A stretch of 64,000 bases of DNA from Paenibacillus selenitireducens (lineage in GTDB: Bacteria > Bacillota > Bacilli > Paenibacillales > Paenibacillaceae). A program made the position numbers and the translations under genes. This document shows positions 40,518 to 48,418 of the stretch, in pieces. Where the stretch lies: assembly GCF_002021565.1 (NCBI RefSeq), contig NZ_MSZX01000003.1, forward strand, positions 62,027 to 126,026, written 5' to 3'. Below the pieces are notes generated by a model. That model was not told the origin of the DNA, ran no database searches, and saw only the letters and a list, made by a program, of their open reading frames with translations. The first letter of the stretch is position 1. Every line of letters starts with the position of its first letter.

Positions 40518-40982
40518 ATGTCGTATATCGTTGATTATAAGAATGTGTCTACGGTTGGTTTAGAGTCTTCCCCTGTAGTAGAAGCGCTTGCTGGGTTACG
40601 TGCAAATGAAGCCCGTTACTTTATGAACAAATACAAACATGAATTTACGGTTGTATCCGCTAGCGAAAGTCAGGATACCCTTGATTATGTGAACCGAATT
40701 TTGACAGAAGAACGTAATATTGAGTTTGCGGCCAAACCTTTAGAAACGTCGCGTTTTCAAGTGGAAAATATCCAGTTTGCCTACGTTTTCTATGAGGATG
40801 GTCTTGCGGTAAATGTTATGTATACGGTGGATGACCCTAAGAAGCGGGCCGTTGGTTTTAAGCTGTCTGAGGGGATGGGGGTACCAAAGGAGCTAGAAGA
40901 GAAGTTTAAGTTTGCTAGGCAGAAGTCTAAACTAGCCGGAACCATTCGGGGCTCGTTTTTTGTAATTAAAGGACAATATTAA
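40518..40982 (+). CDS. Conserved-looking hypothetical protein
   Basis: 154 residues starting MSYIVDYKNVSTVGLES. ATG 40518 lies behind AAGGAG at 9 bases. Alpha/beta composition with NRILTEERNIEFAAKPL and GSFFVIKGQY at the end; no signal, helix or known motif. It has its own extended -10 promoter (TGGTATAAT near 40414) and a strong terminator at 41013, and is the only gene between att sites 10 and 11. Function unknown. Confidence 0.75.
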   Translation: MSYIVDYKNVSTVGLESSPVVEALAGLRANEARYFMNKYKHEFTVVSASESQDTLDYVNRILTEERNIEFAAKPLETSRFQVENIQFAYVFYEDGLAVNVMYTVDDPKKRAVGFKLSEGMGVPKELEEKFKFARQKSKLAGTIRGSFFVIKGQY

Positions 40983-41012
40983 AGCAAGCCAATCACAAAA
41001 AGAGAAGTTAAA

Positions 41013-41047
41013 CAAGCCACTCCATTGTCAGGAGTGGCTTGTTGTCT
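41013..41047 (+). terminator. Terminator of the site 10-11 cassette
   Basis: CAAGCCACTCC and GGAGTGGCTTG form a perfect 11-bp stem around ATTGTCA, followed by TTGTCT. Confidence 0.85.
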
Positions 41048-41104
41048 ATATGCTGACGTATATTTTGTGGTTAAGCTGTACTTTGTGTCTAGATACATTA
41101 CGGA

Positions 41105-41124
41105 GAACCGTATCATAAGTAGGG
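41105..41124 (+). repeat. att site 11, last clear copy
   Basis: GAACCGTATCATAAG plus TAGGG, then ATCC: the last bases of the repeat differ. The left flank (ACTTTGTGTCTAGATACATTAC, in part) resembles that of site 2. A further AGAGGGCGATGATTTT at 41207 resembles the right half of site 9 and may mark the original chromosomal edge. Confidence 0.85.
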
Positions 41125-41315
41125 ATCCAGCCACAATCGGAAAAATAGGGGTTTCTCAACAGCCTGAGCCGCTATACACGCGGGTTTTGTTTATTAATAG
41201 AAGAGGGCGATGATTTTGCTCGGTACCAGGCAAAGGACGGCTTCCCGGCGGAGCGGGTGTTTTATTAGGTCGTGCAGCACAACCCTCCAACGGTGTTTAT
41301 TTTTTCACGTTTGAC

Positions 41316-41370
41316 TTGCACCCCCTTTGATTTTTTGATATTCTTGTTATTAACAAATTGTTATTATCAA
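41316..41370 (+). promoter_or_regulatory. Promoter with two tandem operators before the NrtR-type gene
   Basis: TTGCAC (41316-41321), 17 bases, TATTCT (41339-41344). Directly after it stand TTGTTATTAACAA (41344-41356) and TTGTTATTATCAA (41358-41370), two near-identical 13-base dyads 14 bases apart. Their position over the start site fits repression, probably by the regulator encoded next. Confidence 0.72.
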
Positions 41371-41461
41371 AATAGTACTAAGAAGTTACGAGCGATTATT
41401 GGACCGATCAAAGATCTGAACGGCAACGAAATTATATAGAGCAATGAAGGAGGTGAGGACA

Positions 41462-42349
41462 TTGGATTTGTTGGATCGCGATGGCCTTACGGAACGCGAA
41501 TTTTTGGAACAGTATCGGGTGGGGGATTTCGAGCGGCCCTCGGTGGCTGCAGATATGGTCATCTTCACCGTCACGAACACGGAGGCGGACAGCTACCGCA
41601 AGCTTCCAGAGAAAGAGCTGCGCGTCTTGCTCATCCGGCGGGGAGGGCATCCGTACATAGGTAAATGGGCGCTTCCGGGCGGCTTCGTCCGGCCGAGCGA
41701 GACGACGGGGCAGGCAGCAACGAGGGAACTGCGCGAGGAGACCGGCGTGGATGATGTCTATCTGGAGCAGTTGTACACATTCAGCGATATGGGGCGTGAC
41801 CCTCGAACTTGGGTGATGAGCTGCAGCTATATGGCTCTGATCGACAGCGACCAGGTACAGCTGAAGGCAGGGGACGACGCTGCCGACGCTACCTGGTTCA
41901 AAGTAACCTATCGGCTACTGCGGGAGCGGAAAGAACTGCTCGAGAATGGGTATGTAAAAACGTATGAATATGAGCTCAAGCTTAGCAGCGAAGAGGAGGA
42001 GCTTACGGCCGTTGTGGATCGGACGGAGACGGTAAAGCCTACCTCGGCGTCTACCGTATACTCCATCGTATCGAATAATGGATTGGCTTTCGATCACGCG
42101 AAAATTATTGCCTGTGCCATTGAGCGACTAAGAGGAAAAGTGAATTATTCCGATATTGCCCTGCATTTGATGCCGCCCTTGTTTACGCTGACGGAGCTGC
42201 AGCAGGTCTACGAGGTTATTTTAGACAAAGAGCTGTTGAAAGCTGCCTTTCGGCGTAAAGTGGCCGATCTTGTGGTAGAGACCGACCGCTACACTGAAAA
42301 TGCGGGACATCGTCCTTCCCGCTTATATCGGAGAAGTTTGGAGGATTAG
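41462..42349 (+). CDS. NrtR-like regulator: Nudix domain fused to winged HTH
   Basis: 295 residues. Residues about 25-170 are a Nudix domain with GGFVRPSETTGQAATRELREETGV (Nudix box; cited as GGFVRPSE ... RELREETGV), and residues 215-290 a winged HTH of the NrtR kind (VNYSDIALHLMPPLFTLTEL). NrtR proteins repress NAD biosynthesis or salvage genes and respond to ADP-ribose. TTG 41462 lies 7 bases after AAGGAGGTGA; the ATG at 41444 precedes that site and is unlikely. First gene of an operon with NADAR and macro-domain genes. Confidence 0.9.
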   Translation: MDLLDRDGLTEREFLEQYRVGDFERPSVAADMVIFTVTNTEADSYRKLPEKELRVLLIRRGGHPYIGKWALPGGFVRPSETTGQAATRELREETGVDDVYLEQLYTFSDMGRDPRTWVMSCSYMALIDSDQVQLKAGDDAADATWFKVTYRLLRERKELLENGYVKTYEYELKLSSEEEELTAVVDRTETVKPTSASTVYSIVSNNGLAFDHAKIIACAIERLRGKVNYSDIALHLMPPLFTLTELQQVYEVILDKELLKAAFRRKVADLVVETDRYTENAGHRPSRLYRRSLED

Positions 42350-42351
42350 AG

Positions 42352-42903
42352 ATGATATACACGATCGAAGAGTTAAGAAAAGCTTATAACGCGGGAAACA
42401 AATTCAAATTTGTGTTCTTCTGGGGCCATACACCGTCAAAGGACGGGAGCGTCGACAAAAGTTGTTTTAGTCAATGGTGGAAGAGCCCGTTTGAGGTAGA
42501 GGGGACTGCGTATTCCTGCACTGAGCAGTTTATGATGGCTGAGAAAGCAAGGTTGTTCGGAGATGACGAAATGCTGGATGCGATCCTTAAGGCTCATCAT
42601 CCCAAGGAGATGAAAGCTTATGGGCGCGCGGTTAGAAACTTCGACAAGGACGTATGGGACCAAGAATGCTATGGCATCGTCAGAAGAGGCAGTCTGGCCA
42701 AGTTTACGCAGAACCCGAATCTTGGCGGATACCTCAAGTCGACGAAAAACCGTATTCTCGTCGAGGCGAGCCCGCGGGATCACATCTGGGGAATTGGCAT
42801 GGGCCAGTCCAACCCGGACGCGGAGAACCCCATCAAATGGAGAGGCAGGAATCTGCTTGGATTCACGCTAACCGATGTGCGGGACGAATTATTGCGCGAT
42901 TAA
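42352..42903 (+). CDS. NADAR family glycosidase (YbiA-like)
   Basis: 183 residues. FVFFWGHTPSKDG, CFSQWWKSPFEVEG, YSCTEQFMMAEKA, HHPKEMKAYGRAV and LVEASPRDHIWGIGMG follow the NADAR/YbiA pattern, with WWKSPF, EQ and D..WG as active-site parts. Family members cleave N-glycosidic bonds, either of riboflavin intermediates or of ADP-ribose attached to guanine. Two bases separate it from the NrtR-type stop, so the genes are coupled; the context favours an ADP-ribose role. Confidence 0.9.
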   Translation: MIYTIEELRKAYNAGNKFKFVFFWGHTPSKDGSVDKSCFSQWWKSPFEVEGTAYSCTEQFMMAEKARLFGDDEMLDAILKAHHPKEMKAYGRAVRNFDKDVWDQECYGIVRRGSLAKFTQNPNLGGYLKSTKNRILVEASPRDHIWGIGMGQSNPDAENPIKWRGRNLLGFTLTDVRDELLRD

Positions 42904-42943
42904 CTTCAGGCGGAATCGGTACGGATGAAAGAAGGGGAAAAAA

Positions 42944-43771
42944 ATGAACCGAAAAGAAATTGCAGAAGAAACCTTACGGATCCTACGGCAGGGCTTCTAT
43001 GAATATGAGGGGCGCCGGATAGAAATCGGTGCAGCGCAGAAGCATTCCGAGGAGAACAGCGAGCTGATTACGCCGGAGCAAGCTGAGGCGGTCGTAAAGG
43101 GAATAGCCCAGTTGCCAAGGCTGCCGCAAACCGCAGACTGCTTCGTTACCAACGAAGCCACGGTAGAGGCGATTGTGGACTTCGCGAAGGCAGGGAAAGG
43201 ACATGTTGGTGTGCTGAACTTCGCCAGCGCCAAAAACCCCGGGGGAGGATTCTTGAACGGGGCGATGGCTCAGGAGGAGAGCTTGGCAGCCTCCAGCGGA
43301 TTATATGGTACACAGCTGCGTCATGAGAGGTACTACAAGGCGAATCGGGCTTGCACATCGATGATGTATACCAATCATGCCATCTATTCGCCGGACGTCG
43401 TGTTTTTCCGCGATCAGCAGTTCAGTCTTATGGAACGGTCGGTGGCCGCTTCGGTATTGACGTTGCCTGCCGTGAACTATGGGCAGGTTGTGCTTAAGGG
43501 AGAAGACCCCCTGGAAGCGGAGCGTGTCATGAAGGACCGGATGAGGCTGGCCTTGGCCATATTCGCCCAGAAGGGTCATAGAAACCTCATCTTGGGTGCC
43601 TTTGGTTGCGGTGTTTTCCGGAACGATCCGGTGAAGGTGGCTAGGTGGTGGCGGGAGCTATTAAAGGATGAAGCGTTCGGACTCCTGTTTACGGAAATCC
43701 GTTTTGCGGTATTAGATACATCCAAAGCTGGGAGGAGCGTACTTGCTTTTGGCAAAGAGTTTCATGGCTGA
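42944..43771 (+). CDS. TIGR02452-type macro-domain protein (bacterial PARG-like)
   Basis: 275 residues. GVLNFASAKNPGGGFLNGAMAQEESLAASSGLY holds the GGG and QEE loop of microbial poly(ADP-ribose) glycohydrolases (cited as NPGGGFLNG and AQEESLA), and LILGAFGCGVFRNDP is the macro-domain phosphate loop. It should hydrolyse ADP-ribose chains or esters. It ends the NrtR-NADAR-PARG operon; AGGGG(AAAAAA) precedes ATG. Confidence 0.9.
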   Translation: MNRKEIAEETLRILRQGFYEYEGRRIEIGAAQKHSEENSELITPEQAEAVVKGIAQLPRLPQTADCFVTNEATVEAIVDFAKAGKGHVGVLNFASAKNPGGGFLNGAMAQEESLAASSGLYGTQLRHERYYKANRACTSMMYTNHAIYSPDVVFFRDQQFSLMERSVAASVLTLPAVNYGQVVLKGEDPLEAERVMKDRMRLALAIFAQKGHRNLILGAFGCGVFRNDPVKVARWWRELLKDEAFGLLFTEIRFAVLDTSKAGRSVLAFGKEFHG

Positions 43772-43874
43772 TTTTGAGGAGCTTGTCGCGCAGCGGCGGC
43801 TCCTTTCATGATTTTTATGTGATACACTAGGAAAAAAGGATAGAAACTGGAAATTATAGGTGGAGGGAGAGAAG

Positions 43875-44048
43875 ATGAAACCGATGTATGAGCGTTTGGC
43901 AGACAAACTGAAGTTATTTGTCAAAATTTTTCGCAGTAATCGAGGTAAGATGCGTGATCCGCATTATTATCAGGAGCCTTCTTTGCATCAGAGGAATGGA
44001 CTAAATGCTTATGCTTCGATAGAATATCATCTATATTGTTGTATTTAG
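43875..44048 (+). CDS. Small protein of unknown function, possibly truncated
   Basis: 57 residues starting MKPMYERLADKLKLFVKIF, with a very good GGAGGGAGAG site. The first 25 residues are an amphipathic basic helix; the rest (DPHYYQEPSLHQRNG) has no recognisable feature, and the end YHLYCCI may be a frameshifted tail. It lies between the PARG and methyltransferase genes. Confidence 0.5.
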   Translation: MKPMYERLADKLKLFVKIFRSNRGKMRDPHYYQEPSLHQRNGLNAYASIEYHLYCCI

Positions 44049-44079
44049 GATTTTATTAAGGCAGATTGGAGAGGTAATC

Positions 44080-44682
44080 ATGGGAAATACGGATAAGTTT
44101 GAAATGATAGCTAATAGATATGACACTTCTGAAAGAATTCAAATTGCAAAGGTATCATCAGATGCCATTCGTGAATATTTAGTTGACGCTAATCGTAAGA
44201 ATGCTATTGATTTTGGGTGTGGAACGGGTCTTGTCGGTATGAACTTGTTAAACGATTTTAATTCTATGCTTTTTCTGGATACTTCACAAAACATGATTAA
44301 TCAAATAAAGCAAAAAATTTCTGATTTTAATATTCAGAATGTAGATACATTATGCTTTGATTTTGAAAAGGAAGGTCTATCGGATTTACATGCTGACTAT
44401 ATTTTTATGGCTCAGGTTCTACTCCATATTCATGATGTTGAATTCATTTTATCAAGATTATTTGATGTTCTAAATGAAGGAGGACATTTACTAATCGTAG
44501 ATTTTAATAAAAATGAAAAAGTAGTTTCAGATATCGTTCACAACGGATTTAATCAAGTAAAGCTAACTGACATGATGACTAAAATAGGGTACAGGAATAT
44601 TCAATCCAAAACTTTTTATCATGGAAGTAAAATATTCATGGGACAGGATGCATCTATGTTTATTCTTGATTCTCAAAAATAA
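44080..44682 (+). CDS. Class I SAM-dependent methyltransferase
   Basis: 200 residues. AIDFGCGTGLVGMNLL is motif I for S-adenosylmethionine, LFLDTSQNM motif II, and EGGHLLIVDFNK motif of strand 5-6; ends with a YbiB-like HGSKIFMGQDASMFI. AT-rich against its neighbours. GGAGAGG precedes ATG. The substrate cannot be inferred. Confidence 0.88.
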   Translation: MGNTDKFEMIANRYDTSERIQIAKVSSDAIREYLVDANRKNAIDFGCGTGLVGMNLLNDFNSMLFLDTSQNMINQIKQKISDFNIQNVDTLCFDFEKEGLSDLHADYIFMAQVLLHIHDVEFILSRLFDVLNEGGHLLIVDFNKNEKVVSDIVHNGFNQVKLTDMMTKIGYRNIQSKTFYHGSKIFMGQDASMFILDSQK

Positions 44683-44833
44683 TTTTATCATATCCAAAAC
44701 GATGCGCGAGGATATTCGAGTACAGGATGGTGGACTCTCGGAACATCTTCAGTTCGATCATTTCGAGAATTATTGAATTTTAAGTGCACTAAGAAAGTGA
44801 AAGCGCTGTATCCCATGAAAAGGAGCGAGGACG

Positions 44834-45709
44834 ATGACCATATTAATTACCGGAGCGAGCGGTTTTTTGGGAGTTCGTTTGATAGAGCGACTTGCTAAAC
44901 AGCATGATGTTCTGGGTATGTCTAGAAACAAACCGAATAGCGATGTGCCTTTTGTGAAGGGGATGTTCGACAGCTTAGAGGATTTGCGTCAGCTCGACAA
45001 GTATGAGATTACATCGGTCATACATCTTGCAGCAGTTACAGGCGGATGCAGTGAGGAGGATGGGCTTTCCGTCAACTTACTCGGAACAAGAAGGCTGCTC
45101 CGTTATTTGCTTGACCGCGGGTGCCGAAAATTCGTCATAGCCAGTTCAATCGCAGCAGTCGGTTGTCTGGACCCAGAGTTTCTTCCCTTAAGCTTCCCTA
45201 TTGCTGATGATCATCCTTGTTTGGCAACGGATGCATACGGATTAAGTAAGGCCATGGTGGAGGACCTGACGCGATACTTCAGCCGTAAATATGCGAATGC
45301 CGATTTTATCCATTTGAGGTTTGGGAGCATTGCATCTGATGAAACCTGGTCACCGGAAGAAGTTGAACTTCATACTGCGTTATCTTTACCGATCACACAA
45401 TTAACGCATGTGCTTGCAAGTGATGTGGTTAATGCCGTCGAAAAATCGGTAGAGAGCTCCAATCATACAGGTGTGCGTGTTTACAATGTTGTCGGACCTG
45501 ACGCTACTTGCGACGTTCCGGTTATCGCGAAATTACGCGCTACTCTCGGGGATGCTAAGCTTGAAGGATTCGATTTTAGCTATTATGAGCAACCAGGGAA
45601 TGAGCATAAGCCATTGTTTGCTATGGAAAAAATCAAAGAGGAGCTTGGACACGAATCCGTCATGACGACAATGCCGAAAAAAAGAATGAATGCATTGAAA
45701 TCAATTTAG
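44834..45709 (+). CDS. NAD-dependent epimerase/dehydratase (extended SDR)
   Basis: 291 residues. ILITGASGFLGVRLIERL binds NAD, SSIAAVG and YGLSKAMVE give the catalytic Ser and Tyr-x-x-x-Lys, and HLRFGSI follows. AAAAGGAGCGAGG precedes ATG. It stands alone; likely a nucleotide-sugar or similar epimerase. Confidence 0.9.
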   Translation: MTILITGASGFLGVRLIERLAKQHDVLGMSRNKPNSDVPFVKGMFDSLEDLRQLDKYEITSVIHLAAVTGGCSEEDGLSVNLLGTRRLLRYLLDRGCRKFVIASSIAAVGCLDPEFLPLSFPIADDHPCLATDAYGLSKAMVEDLTRYFSRKYANADFIHLRFGSIASDETWSPEEVELHTALSLPITQLTHVLASDVVNAVEKSVESSNHTGVRVYNVVGPDATCDVPVIAKLRATLGDAKLEGFDFSYYEQPGNEHKPLFAMEKIKEELGHESVMTTMPKKRMNALKSI

Positions 45710-45902
45710 GAACGGCAAAAGTGGAACATGATGATGTGGTGAAAACGAGATTTCCGAGAATGGGCAAATCCGAACAACCGCCGTGTGAGCGACATGGGTT
45801 TGGGGCAGGTCACTCATTCCAAATAAAACAGTCGTTGATACAATGACTTATAAACAGAAATAAATCTACAACACCTCAATAAAAAAGGAGGAATCAAGGC
45901 TG

Positions 45903-46751
45903 ATGAACATATCAGGTATCCGATACGAACCCTTCAGTGAAAAAGATTATAATGCCGCCAGAGAATTATTAAGCTATGACGTCGACGCGAGTGAAGGCAT
46001 CCTTCGGGTGCTTGATGAAGAACCGGAATTGCTTATTACCGCGTTTATTGAGGATAAGCTTGTTGCACTGGCCCAAGTGAACGAGCCTGCTTCTCAATCC
46101 TATTTAACAGTGTTCGTCTCTCCTCCATTTCGCAGGCAAGGAATCGGTACTGCCATGGTAAAGTATGCTGAAAACGCATTGCGGGTGGGCGGAACCCAAA
46201 AAGTTAGGAGTTCCTTTCGTGCCGGTCATCAATCATCTCTTGCGTTCGCTCGCAAGCTCGGTTATGACAAGTACTTTTCAACGGCTTATATGCAGCGGGC
46301 CGGCGATTCCTTTCCCCTGAAGGAGCTTCCGGTGAAGCAGTATACGGACGAAGACTATCTTCTTAGTCAGTCGTTGTATGCCATAGCTTTTCATGAAATG
46401 CGCGTCCGTGTTGGGTGCTTTCCTGATTCTGTGATTGAACAGCCTAGTGAAAAAGGACGAAGAGCATGGAAAGAGGATGCGGAAAACCGTTTTGTCTATG
46501 AAATAAATGGGGAAATCGTCGCTTATAGCCGCCTTTGTGGTAATGAAATCAGCAGTATTTCTGTACGTACAGACTATCAAGGGCTTGGGATCGGAAGAAA
46601 GTTTGTTATGTATTTATGCAACGAAATCTATCAGCGTGGCAGCGGAACCGTCGACCTTTGTTGTGTCGTCGGGAATGATGCCAGAAATCTATATGACAGC
46701 CTTGGCTTTAGGGAAAAGTATATTATGGAATTGATGCGGAAAACGCTCTGA
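45903..46751 (+). CDS. Double GNAT-domain N-acetyltransferase
   Basis: 282 residues with two acetyltransferase units. Unit 1: FVSPPFRRQGIGTAMVKYAE; unit 2: SVRTDYQGLGIGRKFVMYLC with NDARNLYDSLGF. AAGGAGG precedes ATG. Such tandem GNAT proteins acetylate small amines or antibiotics; substrate unknown. Confidence 0.9.
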   Translation: MNISGIRYEPFSEKDYNAARELLSYDVDASEGILRVLDEEPELLITAFIEDKLVALAQVNEPASQSYLTVFVSPPFRRQGIGTAMVKYAENALRVGGTQKVRSSFRAGHQSSLAFARKLGYDKYFSTAYMQRAGDSFPLKELPVKQYTDEDYLLSQSLYAIAFHEMRVRVGCFPDSVIEQPSEKGRRAWKEDAENRFVYEINGEIVAYSRLCGNEISSISVRTDYQGLGIGRKFVMYLCNEIYQRGSGTVDLCCVVGNDARNLYDSLGFREKYIMELMRKTL

Positions 46752-46970
46752 TCGGTATATCCGATTTATCGGGCGGTTGCACCCCCCCATTCCAACCTTG
46801 CTCCCCCTACGCCGGAACAATCGTTGATTCACCAAATGAACATAATTGTTTTCATAAGAAAAAGATACTACAATATGATTCGTCAGTAGAGTTGCTTCAC
46901 CATTGTTTGGGATTTTGCAGTTTTGACCAAAATAACAGCTAAGAGAGTAGCAGAGGGAAAGGAAACTGCA

Positions 46971-48356
46971 ATGGAAAACAAGGAATTAAAGAGGGGGCTC
47001 GAAGCGCGTCATATTCAGATGATTGCTTTGGGCGGCACCATCGGTGTCGGGTTATTTATGGGCTCTGCAAGCACGATCAAATGGACAGGTCCATCGGTGA
47101 TGCTTGCGTATGCCATTGTAGGGATTTTTATATTTTTCATCATGCGCGCAATGGGGGAAATGCAGTACGTAGAACCAAGCACGGGGTCATTTGCGACCTT
47201 TGGCTATAAGTACATTCATCCTTTGGCAGGGTATACGACGGCTTGGAGCAACTGGTTCCAATGGGTTGTTGTCGGGATGGCGGAGATCATTGCCGTTGGG
47301 ACATATATGAAGTACTGGTTTCCGGATTTGCCTGCTTGGATACCAGGTATCGTCGCAATGGTGATTCTCAGTGCAGCCAACCTATTCTCTGTGAAATCAT
47401 TTGGTGAATTTGAGTTTTGGTTTGCGATGATTAAAATTGTAACCATCGTATTGATGATTGTTGCAGGGTTTGGTCTGATTTTCTTCGGGATTGGCAATGG
47501 CGGGAATGCTATCGGATTTTCTAACCTGTGGCAGCATGGGGGATTTTTTACCGGAGGCTGGTCGGGCTTTTTCTTTGCTCTCTCGCTGGTGATTGGGGCT
47601 TATCAAGGTGTCGAACTGATCGGGATTACAGCAGGTGAGGCAAAAAACCCGCAAAAAACGTTAATGAGCGCGACGCAAAGTATTATTTGGCGGATTTTGA
47701 TCTTTTATATTGGCGCGATTTTTGTGATTGTAACGGTCTATCCTTGGAATCAATTACAAGCCGTCGGCAGCCCGTTCGTTGCAACGTTTGCGAAAATCGG
47801 CATTACTGCAGCGGCGGGGCTCATCAACTTTGTCGTCATCACGTCTGCCATGTCAGGTTGCAATAGCGGGATTTATAGCGCAGGACGCATGCTTTATACA
47901 TTAGGAGTCAATGGACAGGCACCGAAAATATTTACGAAACTGTCCCATAACGGCGTGCCCCTGCTGGGAACGATTGGCGTGCTCGTGGGATTGGGCATTG
48001 GCGTGATCTTAAGCTATATTGCACCGGAAAATCTGTTTGTGCATGTGTACAGCGCCAGCGTACTTCCCGGTATGGTACCGTGGTTTGTTATTCTAATCAG
48101 TCAAATCAAATTCAGGAAAATCAAGGGGGCTGCATTGGATCATCATCCGTTCAAAATGCCTCTCGCCCCAGTAACAAACTATGTCACCATTGCCTTTTTG
48201 CTTATGGTATTGGTCGGGATGTGGATGAACGATGATACACGCCTGTCCCTTATTTCCGGCATAGTTTTCTTAGGTATTGTAGTGATTAGTTTCTACGCTT
48301 TCCGAGTTGGCAAGGCTGTTCCAATACGTGCTCAAACAGATGATGAACATACTTAA
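46971..48356 (+). CDS. AAT-family amino acid permease
   Basis: 461 residues, twelve helices; [20 protein letters not shown] and [18 protein letters not shown] are the APC signatures. About half identical by eye to the riboswitch-controlled permease at 36361, but without a riboswitch. ATG 46971 follows GGGAAAGGAA; the frame open from 46923 lacks a site. Substrate class (Arg/Lys/GABA/Gly types) cannot be fixed. Confidence 0.92.
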   Translation: MENKELKRGLEARHIQMIALGGTIGVGLFMGSASTIKWTGPSVMLAYAIVGIFIFFIMRAMGEMQYVEPSTGSFATFGYKYIHPLAGYTTAWSNWFQWVVVGMAEIIAVGTYMKYWFPDLPAWIPGIVAMVILSAANLFSVKSFGEFEFWFAMIKIVTIVLMIVAGFGLIFFGIGNGGNAIGFSNLWQHGGFFTGGWSGFFFALSLVIGAYQGVELIGITAGEAKNPQKTLMSATQSIIWRILIFYIGAIFVIVTVYPWNQLQAVGSPFVATFAKIGITAAAGLINFVVITSAMSGCNSGIYSAGRMLYTLGVNGQAPKIFTKLSHNGVPLLGTIGVLVGLGIGVILSYIAPENLFVHVYSASVLPGMVPWFVILISQIKFRKIKGAALDHHPFKMPLAPVTNYVTIAFLLMVLVGMWMNDDTRLSLISGIVFLGIVVISFYAFRVGKAVPIRAQTDDEHT

Positions 48357-48362
48357 ATAGAG

Positions 48363-48408
48363 AAGAGCCCAACCCGCACGCTGTCGGCGTACGGATTGGG
48401 CTCTTTTT
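48363..48408. terminator. Bidirectional terminator between the permease and the SLH exoenzyme gene
   Basis: AGAGCCCAA(C)CCG and CGG(A)TTGGGCTCT with inner ACGC/GCGT pair around TGTCG, followed by TTTTT. The genes converge on it. Confidence 0.92.
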
Positions 48409-48418
48409 CGTTTTCCGC

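Noticed and set aside
4734-41124. Interpretation of the direct repeats as a classical integron (attC sites)
   Set aside because: The repeats lack the R/L-box structure of attC and no tyrosine integrase is present; identity with the rlmH end points to SCC-type sites.
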